Shown here: one piece after another, positions 52,621-60,213 of the stretch
Numbering within the stretch: position 1 is the stretch's first letter
How the letters are laid out: the number at the start of each line of letters is the position of its first letter
NCBI GenBank assembly: GCA_965277535.1
Contig: OZ255825.1
Span: 3,782,001 to 3,846,000 of the forward strand
Length of the DNA stretch: 64,000 bases
Reading direction: 5' to 3'
Origin: Ilyomonas sp965277535
Lineage (GTDB): Bacteria > Bacteroidota > Bacteroidia > Chitinophagales > Chitinophagaceae
Position numbers and translations under genes: made by a program
The notes under the pieces: generated by a model
The model's database searches: none
Told to the model about the DNA's origin: nothing
Seen by the model: only the letters and a program-made list of their open reading frames with translations

Positions 52621-52710
52621 AAACCACGAAGACTCAAAGCAAAGAAGTTACACCAAGTTTTCTTCAATTGTTCTTAGTGAAGCTTTGTGTTCATTGTGTC
52701 TTCGTGGTTC
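52621..52710. repeat. Extragenic palindrome, AACCACAAAG family, copy d
   Basis: About 90 bp with ends AAACCACGAAGACTC and GTGTCTTCGTGGTT and inner words AAGAAGTTACACCAAG and CTTAGTGAAGCTTTGTG. Between mscS-like and gpsA, 20 bp from the gpsA stop. Confidence 0.82.
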
Positions 52711-52730
52711 AAACTATTTTTTGTGCAAAA

Positions 52731-53741
52731 CTAAACCAGCAGCGTTTCTATTTGTTGAAAGGCTTCGCGTGCAGCCCGTTGCTCCCATAGAATTTTGTAA
52801 ATCACGTCAATAATTGGAATGCTGGCAGCTACTTTTTTGTTGGCTTCAACAACGCATTTCGCTGCATTGTAGCCTTCTGCAATCATGTTCAATTCCAATT
52901 GCGCAGCCTTCACTGAATAGCCTTTTCCAATCATGCTTCCAAACGTTCTGTTGCGGCTGTAAAGGGAATAACAGGTTACCAGCAAATCGCCTAAGTAAAC
53001 CGATGAAGTGTATTGTATCTTTTCTTTATTGCAGGGCACTTCATGCTGCGCCACCAGCTTTTGTAAAAACACAACCATTTCGTTGGCGCAATTGGCAATG
53101 TAAACGCTTAAAAAGTTGTCGCCATACTGAAGTCCGTGTGCAATGCCTGCGCCTAATGCATAAATATTTTTGAGTACGGCGGCGTATTGCACGCCGATAA
53201 TATCGTGGTTGATGATGGTGTTGAGATACGATGTATTGAAATGCTTCGCAATGGTTGCTGTTGCCGCTTCATCAATGCCCGAAAACGTAAGATAGGAGAG
53301 CTTTTCAGCCGCAATTTCTTCGGCATGGCAAGGGCCGAGAACAGTGAAATAATTTTTGATATGGACTGAAAAATGTTTACCTATATAATCATTTAGTAAA
53401 TCATTGCAATCAGGCAAAATGCCTTTGATGGCCGACACTATTTTTTTGTTTTGAAAGGCATCTTTCGGCAGGTTTTCAAACGCTGCTTTTACAAACGCAG
53501 AAGGAACGGCAACTACTAAAACATCAGCGTTTGTAATCACTTCTTCTATATCGTCACTCATTGATAATAACGATGTATTGAAGGAAGCGGCTTGCAAATA
53601 ATGTGGGTTGTGATGGCGTTGCCTGATGGCCTGAATGGTTGCGGCATTGCGTATCCACCAGTGAATAGGCTGATGGTTGTCGGTTATAATTTTTGCAATG
53701 GCGGTAGCCCAGCTTCCGCTGCCAATAATGCCAAACTTCAT
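52731..53741 (-). CDS. gpsA: Glycerol-3-phosphate dehydrogenase (NAD(P)+)
   Basis: A 336-residue enzyme that makes sn-glycerol 3-phosphate for phospholipid synthesis. The N-terminal Rossmann motif is GSGSWATA, followed by VLVVAVPSAFV and VSAIKGI, TVLGPCHAEEIA, and the C-terminal catalytic block AVLKNIYALGAGIAHGL, SSVYLGDLLVTCYS and SRNRTFG. ATG 53741 is preferred because the longer frame adds a Cys-rich stretch from the adjacent repeat. Length is normal. Confidence 0.95.
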   Translation of the reverse strand: MKFGIIGSGSWATAIAKIITDNHQPIHWWIRNAATIQAIRQRHHNPHYLQAASFNTSLLSMSDDIEEVITNADVLVVAVPSAFVKAAFENLPKDAFQNKKIVSAIKGILPDCNDLLNDYIGKHFSVHIKNYFTVLGPCHAEEIAAEKLSYLTFSGIDEAATATIAKHFNTSYLNTIINHDIIGVQYAAVLKNIYALGAGIAHGLQYGDNFLSVYIANCANEMVVFLQKLVAQHEVPCNKEKIQYTSSVYLGDLLVTCYSLYSRNRTFGSMIGKGYSVKAAQLELNMIAEGYNAAKCVVEANKKVAASIPIIDVIYKILWEQRAAREAFQQIETLLV

Positions 53742-53769
53742 AAGTAAAGCAATTGAACGGCAAACATAC

Positions 53770-53897
53770 GAACAAGGTACAAGACATAAGAGACAAGGAT
53801 ACAAGCGAGAAGCGGAAAATAGGTAGCACTTGATTTTTTGACTTGCCTTATTGAAGACTTATGTATTTCTTGATCCTTGAATCTTGTCTCTTGTTCC
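53770..53897. repeat. Extragenic palindrome, ACAAGAGACAAG family
   Basis: Left arm 53770-53805 (GAACAAGGTACAAGACATAA then GAGACAAGG) and right arm 53869-53897 (CTTGATCCTTGAATCTTGTC then TCTTGTTCC) are imperfect inverted copies. A single-arm relative is at 15624. Between the divergent gpsA and the epimerase gene. Confidence 0.78.
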
Positions 53898-53933
53898 GTT
53901 TATCTTTTACCTTGCGGCACAAACCTTCACTAC

Positions 53934-54863
53934 ATGTCAACCGTTATCATCACCGGCGGAACAGGATTAATAGGTAAACGCTTATCGGCTTTGTTATCAG
54001 CCAAACATTATGAAGTGATTATTTTTAGTCATAGTAAGAATAAAGAGAGGGATGAAAATGGTGCGATTATAAAATACTGGGATGTGAATGAGGGAACGAT
54101 TGATGCCGATTCCATTGCCAAAGCCGATTACATTGTTCATCTTGCCGGCGCCAATGTTGCCGAAAAAAGATGGACAAAAGGCCGCAAGCAACAAATTAAG
54201 GATAGTCGTGTGAAAAGCAGTTCTTTATTAATCAAAGCAATGCAGGAAACATCTAATCATATACAGGCTGTGATTAGTGCTTCTGCTATTGGCTGGTATG
54301 GCGAAGATTCGCCTCAAAGCAAAGCTGAAGGATTTAAAGAAGATGTGCCACCATCCAACGATTTTTTAGGGCAAACCTGCCGGCTTTGGGAAGAAAGCAT
54401 AGAACCTGCAAATGCAATGGGGAAGCGGCTTGTGAAGCTGCGTACAGGCATTGTGTTAAGCAATGGGGGCGGTGCTTTTGTTGAATTTAAAAAACCGTTG
54501 CAGTTTGGTTTCGCCTCTATTTTGGGTAGCGGTAAGCAAACGGTGAGCTGGATACACGAAGACGACATTTGCAACATGTATTTGTATGCCATTGAAAACA
54601 ATGATGTAACCGGCGTTTACAATGCTGTTGCACCTTACCCCGTAACCAACAAACAACTCACGTTACAACTTGCCAAAGCAATGCGCGGCAAAGCGTTTCT
54701 ACCTATGCACGTGCCTTCGTTCGCGTTGCAATTGATGCTGGGAGAAATGAGTGTTGAAGTGTTGAAAAGTACAACTGTGAGCACAAAAAAAATCTTGCAA
54801 AGCGGTTACGATTTTTTATATCCTGATTTGCCATCTGCGTTGCGGCAATTAGTAAAAAAATGA
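53934..54863 (+). CDS. TIGR01777 family epimerase-like protein (SDR39U1/YfcH)
   Basis: A 309-residue extended SDR. The cofactor motif is ITGGTGLIGKRL (about residues 5-16), followed by VHLAGANVAEKRWTKGRKQQ and ISASAIGWYGE, both diagnostic for the SulA-like TIGR01777 branch, and a C-terminal DUF1731-like end (VPSFALQLMLGEMSVEVLKS). NADPH binding is assumed. Function unsettled. ATG 53934 is chosen because the upstream part of the frame lies in the repeat. Confidence 0.9.
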   Translation: MSTVIITGGTGLIGKRLSALLSAKHYEVIIFSHSKNKERDENGAIIKYWDVNEGTIDADSIAKADYIVHLAGANVAEKRWTKGRKQQIKDSRVKSSSLLIKAMQETSNHIQAVISASAIGWYGEDSPQSKAEGFKEDVPPSNDFLGQTCRLWEESIEPANAMGKRLVKLRTGIVLSNGGGAFVEFKKPLQFGFASILGSGKQTVSWIHEDDICNMYLYAIENNDVTGVYNAVAPYPVTNKQLTLQLAKAMRGKAFLPMHVPSFALQLMLGEMSVEVLKSTTVSTKKILQSGYDFLYPDLPSALRQLVKK

Positions 54864-54876
54864 GCAAAAGCAAACA

Positions 54877-54930
54877 TCAAAACCGATAGCTTATTTTCAA
54901 TCTTAGCATCTTCCTTGTTGGGATACGATG
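54877..54930 (-). pseudogene. Remnant of an outer-membrane receptor 3' end
   Basis: On the minus strand the frame ends HRIPTRKMLRLKISYRF and a TGA at 54877-54879. This resembles the barrel end of the intact receptor at 56505 (NMMMEVSYRF), and the DNA around both stops is alike (CAAAnCGATAGCTTA). Upstream the frame runs into hairpin sequence. It is probably the tail of a lost TonB-type receptor. Confidence 0.45.
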
Positions 54931-54977
54931 CTGGAAACAAAAAGCCGATTAGACAAGTTGAGGCTGTAAAACGAACC

Positions 54978-55047
54978 TTTCGTTTTGGGAGTATCTGAAT
55001 GTTACACAGTCTTTTGTGTGTTAAATTGTGATACTCCCAAAACGAAA
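54978..55047. repeat. Perfect 18-bp inverted repeat with 34-nt loop
   Basis: Arms TTTCGTTTTGGGAGTATC (54978-54995) and its complement (55030-55047). The loop holds a further ACACA / TGTGT pair. With the receptor remnant and a GTTAGCTGC end at 55127 it fills the 320-bp gap before the 55184 gene. Confidence 0.8.
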
Positions 55048-55183
55048 TGGTTATACGTTGAAACAAAGTCAACAACATATATTTGTATATACTGAATGAG
55101 GAAAGCAAACTTTCGTATATGTAAGTGTTAGCTGCAATTTTTTGTGCAATCTTCAAATATTTGCATCTCTCATAAAAACATAA

Positions 55184-55690
55184 ATGACACGACTATTACT
55201 TTTTTTATTGGTATTATTTTATATAAATTGTACCAGTACTAACAGACAAAATCAAGAAACTAAAAAAAGAATAGACATTCACTCAACACAAACAAATTTT
55301 TGGACAGACGTTCATAAGACAAGACTTGGCGAATCAAATTATTTTATATTACTTCCTGACAAATTTGATATATCTGAAGCCCAAGGAAAAGAAGGACAAT
55401 TGGGTTATTATATAGTTCCGAGAGACACTACTTCGACCATGTCAGTTCTGATAGGAATTAGACGTGGTGACCCAATCGTTGATACTTCGCTTTATGACAA
55501 TAGACCGATGGAAATTATTTCATCATTTCTTTTGAGCAAACAAGTTGAATGGAAAATATTCAAAACAGAAACTGGATATTTTTACGCTTTTACAGATGAA
55601 AAAGGAGACTTGAATGCAAATGCTTTTGCAAAAAATAGAATGGAAATCGATAGCTTGATTTCTATAGTCAGTTCTTTAAGACAAGAATAA
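55184..55690 (+). CDS. Lipoprotein of unknown function in a cassette-like unit
   Basis: A 168-residue protein with a lipoprotein signal (LLVLFYINC). I do not recognise the family; the mature part shows FWTDVHKTRLGESNYFILLP and MSVLIGIRRGDP, which recall small exported proteins of the DUF4468 or PsbP-like size but without a firm match. The gene is notably AT-rich. It is bounded by GTTAGC at 55127-55132 and by palindrome S5 after its stop, so it may be a mobile cassette. Confidence 0.65.
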   Translation: MTRLLLFLLVLFYINCTSTNRQNQETKKRIDIHSTQTNFWTDVHKTRLGESNYFILLPDKFDISEAQGKEGQLGYYIVPRDTTSTMSVLIGIRRGDPIVDTSLYDNRPMEIISSFLLSKQVEWKIFKTETGYFYAFTDEKGDLNANAFAKNRMEIDSLISIVSSLRQE

Positions 55691-55697
55691 AACCGCT

Positions 55698-55823
55698 GCT
55701 AACAATGTGTTTGCGATACGGCGGCTTGACATCATAAACTGGTCTTTTATTTTCAATTTTGCTTTTGTATGTTTATTGGGCTGACGGATCCCGAATTGCC
55801 GCCGCATCGCAAACACGTTAGCC
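55698..55823. repeat. attC-like palindrome S5
   Basis: From GCTAACAATGTGTTTGCGAT (55698) to ATCGCAAACACGTTAGC (ending 55822). Arms of about 25 bp match with one 2-bp gap and one change and share GTTTGCGAT and CGGCGG. The end motifs GCTAAC and GTTAGC are the same as in S4. Confidence 0.75.
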
Positions 55824-55954
55824 GTTGGTGGCAACCGTAACGCAGTTCTACCATTGATAAAAGTAACAGATAGACTCTGACTTTGTGAAAGACAAGTTGA
55901 ACGACTGTAATCAAGGAGTTTAAAACAAATTTAAAAAGCAATAAGAATAAAACT

Positions 55955-56311
55955 ATGTTGATAGACATCAATCCAAAATTACCAATGCGCGACAAAGCCG
56001 CAACCAAGGAATATTACTTGAACAAGTTAGGTTTTCAGGAATTTGGAAGCGCTGACTTTGATGGATATTTAATGGTTGAAAAGGACAACATTCAAATTCA
56101 CTTTTTTGAATTTAAAGAGCTGGACCCAAAAGAAAACTATGGACAAGTTTATATTCGAACAGACAACATTGACAATCTTTATCAGTCACTTTTGGACAAA
56201 AAAGTCAGCATACATCCTGCGGGACATTTGCAAGCAAAAGATTGGGGACAAAAGGAATTTGCATTGCTTGATCCCGACAATAATTTATTGACTTTCGGAC
56301 AAAGTATATGA
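55955..56311 (+). CDS. VOC family protein (bleomycin-resistance-like)
   Basis: A 118-residue glyoxalase-fold protein. LPMRDKAATKEYYLNKLGFQ, then MVEKDNIQIHFFEF and the closing WGQKEFALLDPDNNLLTFGQ are typical of the bleomycin-resistance branch, in which dimers bind the drug or another ligand. No metal site is evident. It lies between S5 and a partial arm at 56353, so it may be a complete cassette. Confidence 0.87.
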   Translation: MLIDINPKLPMRDKAATKEYYLNKLGFQEFGSADFDGYLMVEKDNIQIHFFEFKELDPKENYGQVYIRTDNIDNLYQSLLDKKVSIHPAGHLQAKDWGQKEFALLDPDNNLLTFGQSI

Positions 56312-56352
56312 CACTGTTTTAAATTGACAAAAACAAAAACGATGCGGCAGCA

Positions 56353-56460
56353 GCCAACAAGAGTATTAAAGGGTTCCAGCATCGTCTCCTGAAAGGGACG
56401 ATGCGGCAAAAATAAAACGGTCTAAGTAGTACAACGCATCGTCCTCGCCCGACGATGCTG
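56353..56460. repeat. Partial attC-like arm and tandem GATGC hairpins
   Basis: GCCAACAAGAGTATT (56353-56367) matches the right arm of S4 in reverse. After it come two hairpins with stems GCATCGTC / GACGATGC (56379-56404 and 56436-56458), which together also form a larger nested palindrome CAGCATCGTC / GACGATGCTG (56377-56386 and 56451-56460). Confidence 0.7.
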
Positions 56461-56504
56461 AAACCAAAAGAGGCAATTGATTAAAAAACAGGCAAAAACA
56501 AACT

Positions 56505-58862
56505 TCAAAAACGATAGCTTACTTCCATCATCATATTGCGTGGCGCGCCAGCCCATTTGCTGGTATTGTTATAAGCCGCCTGCCAGTAGTTTTTGTTGGT
56601 GATATTGTTTATATTCAAAGCAAGTTTAAGTTTATTCCAGGTGTATTGAAGGCTGCTATTTATTACCACATAACCCGGCAATTGCAAGCCCTGCTGCAAC
56701 GTATTTCTAACGCTTACCTGCGAGTGACCTGCGGCAATACCAAAACCTTTGAGTGCGCCTTTTGCAAACGTGTATTTTATCCAACTGCTGCTGCTGTTTT
56801 TAGGTGCATTTTCCATAACTGTTCCTACCTGCGTAGCAATTTTACTTTCCAAAACAGTAGCTACACAATAGGAGTAGTTGGCGTCTATACTCAGGTTGGG
56901 AAGCACGTTTCCTGCCACTTCCATTTCAATGCCCCGCGAGCGGTCTTTGCCTTGCTGAACATATAAATCGGGGTTCGAGATATCAGCCGCATTTACTGCT
57001 ACGTTGTGTAGCACAAGCTGGTAAACCGCTAATGAAGCATACAGTTTATTGGCCAATACATTTGTTTTTGCACCTACTTCTAATAATTCACTTGTAATAG
57101 GCTTGAATGGTGCATCAAATACTTGTTTGCCGGTAGATGCTTCAAATGGATCAAACCCTTGATTGTAGGTGAAATACAGGCTGGCGTTAGGTTTTAACTC
57201 ATACACCAACCCAGCGCGCGGAAGCAATTTGTTTATTTTTGTTACACCTGAAGTATCGTCATCATCACCCGATGTATATAATTCCTGGCGCAAGCCAAGT
57301 AGTAATTTAAACTTTTTAAAACTCAGCCGTTCCTGAACATAAATGCCCTGCGTACTGTAGACATCGCCATCAACATTACTTGCTGAAGAGTTGTAGCTTG
57401 AACGTTGGTAATCCTTTGTATCTGCACTTATATATTTTGGATGAAACAAACTAAATGTGCCGACAATGCCGCTGCCCCTGCCAAACGGCTCGGGTCGTTC
57501 AAAATAATTTTGGACAACATTCACGTCGCTTTCAATAAAATCGTAACCGGCTAACAATTGATGCGATATTTTACCTGTGCTGAAATGAAATGTGAAATAG
57601 TTACTAAGTGTGTTGGTTAGTGTATGATAGTTCCATTTGGAAAAATAAAGATTTACTGAATCAGCGGTGATATAACTATGAACGCCATGCTCCGCAACAT
57701 TTTGCTCTGTTAAGTAAGCCAGATAACCGCTGTTGAAAGTAATGTTCTTATTAATATTGTATGAAAACAAAACATTGCCTGCAAGCGTGGTTTCGTGAAG
57801 ATAATCGCCCGGCTGCGACGCAGTTAAATGAATAGGTGCTGAATAGAGTAAACCGTTTTGAAAACCTGGTACGCCTCTGTCTAAAAGGGTGTTGACATGC
57901 GAAAGAGAAATATCAACATTCAATTGAATTTTATCGTTCGGTATAAAAGAAAAAGAAGGCGCAATCTGATACGATTTTGCATACCACAAATCGCGGAACG
58001 ATTGTGTGTTATCATATCCTGCATTCAAGCGGTATAACACCGTTTTCTTTTTATTCATCGGGCCTGTTACATCCCCTTCTGCCCGATAATGATTCCAGGT
58101 TCCGGCAGCAACACTTATTTCTGTTTCCTTTTCGTCCAACGGCTTTTTTGTAACGAGATTAATAGTTCCGCCAGGGTCGCAATTGCCATATAAAGTAGCG
58201 GCTGGTCCTTTTATCACTTCAATGCGTTCAATGTTCACCAGCATATTGCTTGTGTATGTTGTATTGTAGCCGCGCAAGCCATTAATCATTCTTGCATTCT
58301 CGGCTCTAAAGCCACGAATGGTGTATTCATCATAACCTGAATATTGTTCAACGCCGGAAGCCGCATCCACAGCATCTTTCAGGGTGAAGTCCATCTTGTC
58401 CTGTATCATTTCTTTCGTAATAGAAGAAATAGATTGCGGTATGTCAATAATAGAAGTCTGTGTTTTGGTTCCTAAAAATGAATAATCACTTTTATAGGAT
58501 TTCGTTGTTCTCCCTCTCACTTCTACATTTTGCAATTCCGCTGCCTTATAAGAAAGATAAATGTTTCCCAGATGAATGGTTTCGCCCTTATTGGCAAGGA
58601 TTTGTTTTTGATAGGTTTCCAGCGCCACCGATGAAATCACCAACGTATCATTTACCTGAGAAAAAAGGGCAATTAAAAAAGCACCGTTGTTGTCTGTTGT
58701 AGTTTTCTTTTTTGCCACCTTCAGTTCAACGGTTGCAAAAGCGGGGCTGCCATCAGGTGTTACAATCCGTCCCTTTATAATGCAGTTATTTTGCTGCGCA
58801 AAACCATTTACGGCTGCCATCAATAAGAACAAAAATCCGGTAAAAACAAAAGCTCGTTTCAA
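56505..58862 (-). CDS. TonB-dependent siderophore-type receptor
   Basis: A 785-residue outer-membrane receptor. After the signal peptide (FLFLLMAAVNGFAQ) comes a carboxypeptidase-like domain (CIIKGRIVTPDGSPAFATVE), then a plug with DIPQSISSITKEMIQDK and YTIRGFRAENARMINGLRGY, IKGPAATLYGNCDPGGTINL and VTKKP, as in the FhuA/FecA-like siderophore receptors. The barrel ends MMMEVSYRF. No ATG fits: the start is TTG at 58862 (giving MKRAFVFTGF) or TTG 58883. It is likely iron-regulated, but no Fur box was identified. Confidence 0.9.
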   Translation of the reverse strand: MKRAFVFTGFLFLLMAAVNGFAQQNNCIIKGRIVTPDGSPAFATVELKVAKKKTTTDNNGAFLIALFSQVNDTLVISSVALETYQKQILANKGETIHLGNIYLSYKAAELQNVEVRGRTTKSYKSDYSFLGTKTQTSIIDIPQSISSITKEMIQDKMDFTLKDAVDAASGVEQYSGYDEYTIRGFRAENARMINGLRGYNTTYTSNMLVNIERIEVIKGPAATLYGNCDPGGTINLVTKKPLDEKETEISVAAGTWNHYRAEGDVTGPMNKKKTVLYRLNAGYDNTQSFRDLWYAKSYQIAPSFSFIPNDKIQLNVDISLSHVNTLLDRGVPGFQNGLLYSAPIHLTASQPGDYLHETTLAGNVLFSYNINKNITFNSGYLAYLTEQNVAEHGVHSYITADSVNLYFSKWNYHTLTNTLSNYFTFHFSTGKISHQLLAGYDFIESDVNVVQNYFERPEPFGRGSGIVGTFSLFHPKYISADTKDYQRSSYNSSASNVDGDVYSTQGIYVQERLSFKKFKLLLGLRQELYTSGDDDDTSGVTKINKLLPRAGLVYELKPNASLYFTYNQGFDPFEASTGKQVFDAPFKPITSELLEVGAKTNVLANKLYASLAVYQLVLHNVAVNAADISNPDLYVQQGKDRSRGIEMEVAGNVLPNLSIDANYSYCVATVLESKIATQVGTVMENAPKNSSSSWIKYTFAKGALKGFGIAAGHSQVSVRNTLQQGLQLPGYVVINSSLQYTWNKLKLALNINNITNKNYWQAAYNNTSKWAGAPRNMMMEVSYRF

Positions 58863-59032
58863 AGAAAAAAATGAGATGATCAATTCTGGTGTGTCTTAAT
58901 TTTATAAAAATAAGGAAGGTTGTATAATGGTACTGTTGAGAAACGGAAAATTTTCATTATCAAATCATCAACTTTGCTTTGCAATTAACAGATGGCAAGC
59001 CATCCATCTTATCATTGCATAAATTATCAGGC

Positions 59033-59593
59033 ATGTATCAATCGGTTACAGTGTTTTGCGGCTCACAAATGGGCGACAACATTTTATACAAACAAGAAGC
59101 GGAAGCATTGGGAAAGGCGTTGGCACAACACAACATTCGACTCATTTATGGTGGTGGCAACAACGGTTTGATGGGCGCACTTGCCAATGCCATGATAGAG
59201 AATGGAGGAAACATTACCGGCGTAATGCCAAAGCTTTTGATCGAAAAAGAAAAAGTGCATAAACAGCTTACTACACTGCACGAAGCGGAAAATATGCACG
59301 AAAGAAAAAAACTATTGTACAGCCTTGCTGATGTTGCCATTATACTGCCCGGTGGCATTGGTACTTTGGATGAAATGTTTGAGATTGTTACCTGGAACAA
59401 CCTTGCTATTCACAACAAAAAAATAATCCTGCTGAACACAGCAGGATTTTATGACTACTTATTGCAACACTTAGAGCGAATGCAAAGCGAAGGTTTTTTG
59501 TATAACGACTGGAAGGCGATGGTTACAGTGTGCGATCATTCTGATACCGTGCTTCGCGCCTTGCTTGATGAGCCGGATGCAGGTAGAAATTAA
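59033..59593 (+). CDS. LOG family protein (cytokinin-riboside monophosphate phosphoribohydrolase-like)
   Basis: A 186-residue Rossmann protein. GGGNNGLMG (about residues 42-50) and PGGIGTLDE (about 103-111) are the LOG signatures, with IMATSx-like helices between. LOG enzymes release the base from nucleoside monophosphates; it is also annotated as TIGR00730. Start ATG 59033 over an upstream GTG-type extension. Its last 71 bp overlap the convergent gene at 59523 on the other strand. Confidence 0.9.
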   Translation: MYQSVTVFCGSQMGDNILYKQEAEALGKALAQHNIRLIYGGGNNGLMGALANAMIENGGNITGVMPKLLIEKEKVHKQLTTLHEAENMHERKKLLYSLADVAIILPGGIGTLDEMFEIVTWNNLAIHNKKIILLNTAGFYDYLLQHLERMQSEGFLYNDWKAMVTVCDHSDTVLRALLDEPDAGRN

Positions 59594-60182
59594 AGCCTCC
59601 GCGAATAATGGGTTCTTTTATCAATTGCCCAACGCTGTTTTCTGAAATATAAGGTGAATGCGGATTGTTGAGAAGGTCTAAGCCAATCATCAGATAGTAG
59701 CTTCCCTGCCCAACCATGCGTTGCGTATAACCAATGCCTGCGATGAAACTGGGGGCGCTAAAAGTTTGCTTGGCACTATAAATATCATCTTTTATTTTTA
59801 CCCTTGTCCAGTTCTCTTCAAACTGTCCTTGCAAAAACAAAAAGTTCACCGGATATACCCTTACAAAAGGACCACCGCCATAATTAAACTGGCGCACTTT
59901 TGTGCTGGTAGGGTTGTAGTATGTGTTGGCAGCGATAGATGTATAAATAAAGTTGAGCCCCAAACCTGCGTCGAGCCATTGCGTAAACGTATAACCAACT
60001 TCAGGACTTGCGCCAAGTGTAAGTTGCCCGCCGCCCAAGCCTAAATTGATACTGCCACCGATAAAAATATTTTCCTGCTTAAAGCCGCCTTTTAATTCAC
60101 CATAACCGGTGCTGTTGTTTTGCTGCGCAAAAAGAGAGATCGAGCTTACAGAAGCTATCAAAAGAAAGAGTATTGTTTTCAT
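59523..60182 (-). CDS. Outer-membrane beta-barrel protein of unknown type
   Basis: A 219-residue protein with signal peptide (MKTILFLLIASVSSISLFAQ) and alternating strands (GGSINLGLGGGQLTLGASPE, VGYTFTQWLDAGLGLNFIY, FVRVYPVNFLFLQGQFEENW). The barrel would end at RGGFNFYL, but the frame runs 18 residues further (HPAHQARREARYQNDRTL) into the 3' end of the LOG gene, on the opposite strand. A lost stop codon would explain this. Function unknown. Confidence 0.75.
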   Translation of the reverse strand: MKTILFLLIASVSSISLFAQQNNSTGYGELKGGFKQENIFIGGSINLGLGGGQLTLGASPEVGYTFTQWLDAGLGLNFIYTSIAANTYYNPTSTKVRQFNYGGGPFVRVYPVNFLFLQGQFEENWTRVKIKDDIYSAKQTFSAPSFIAGIGYTQRMVGQGSYYLMIGLDLLNNPHSPYISENSVGQLIKEPIIRGGFNFYLHPAHQARREARYQNDRTL

Positions 60183-60213
60183 CTTACCTCATTTAATCAG
60201 CAAACATAAACGC

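Noticed and set aside
54806..55156. 116-codon minus-strand frame between the epimerase and lipoprotein genes
   Set aside because: It runs through a perfect hairpin and the receptor remnant in another frame, with no domain-like sequence.
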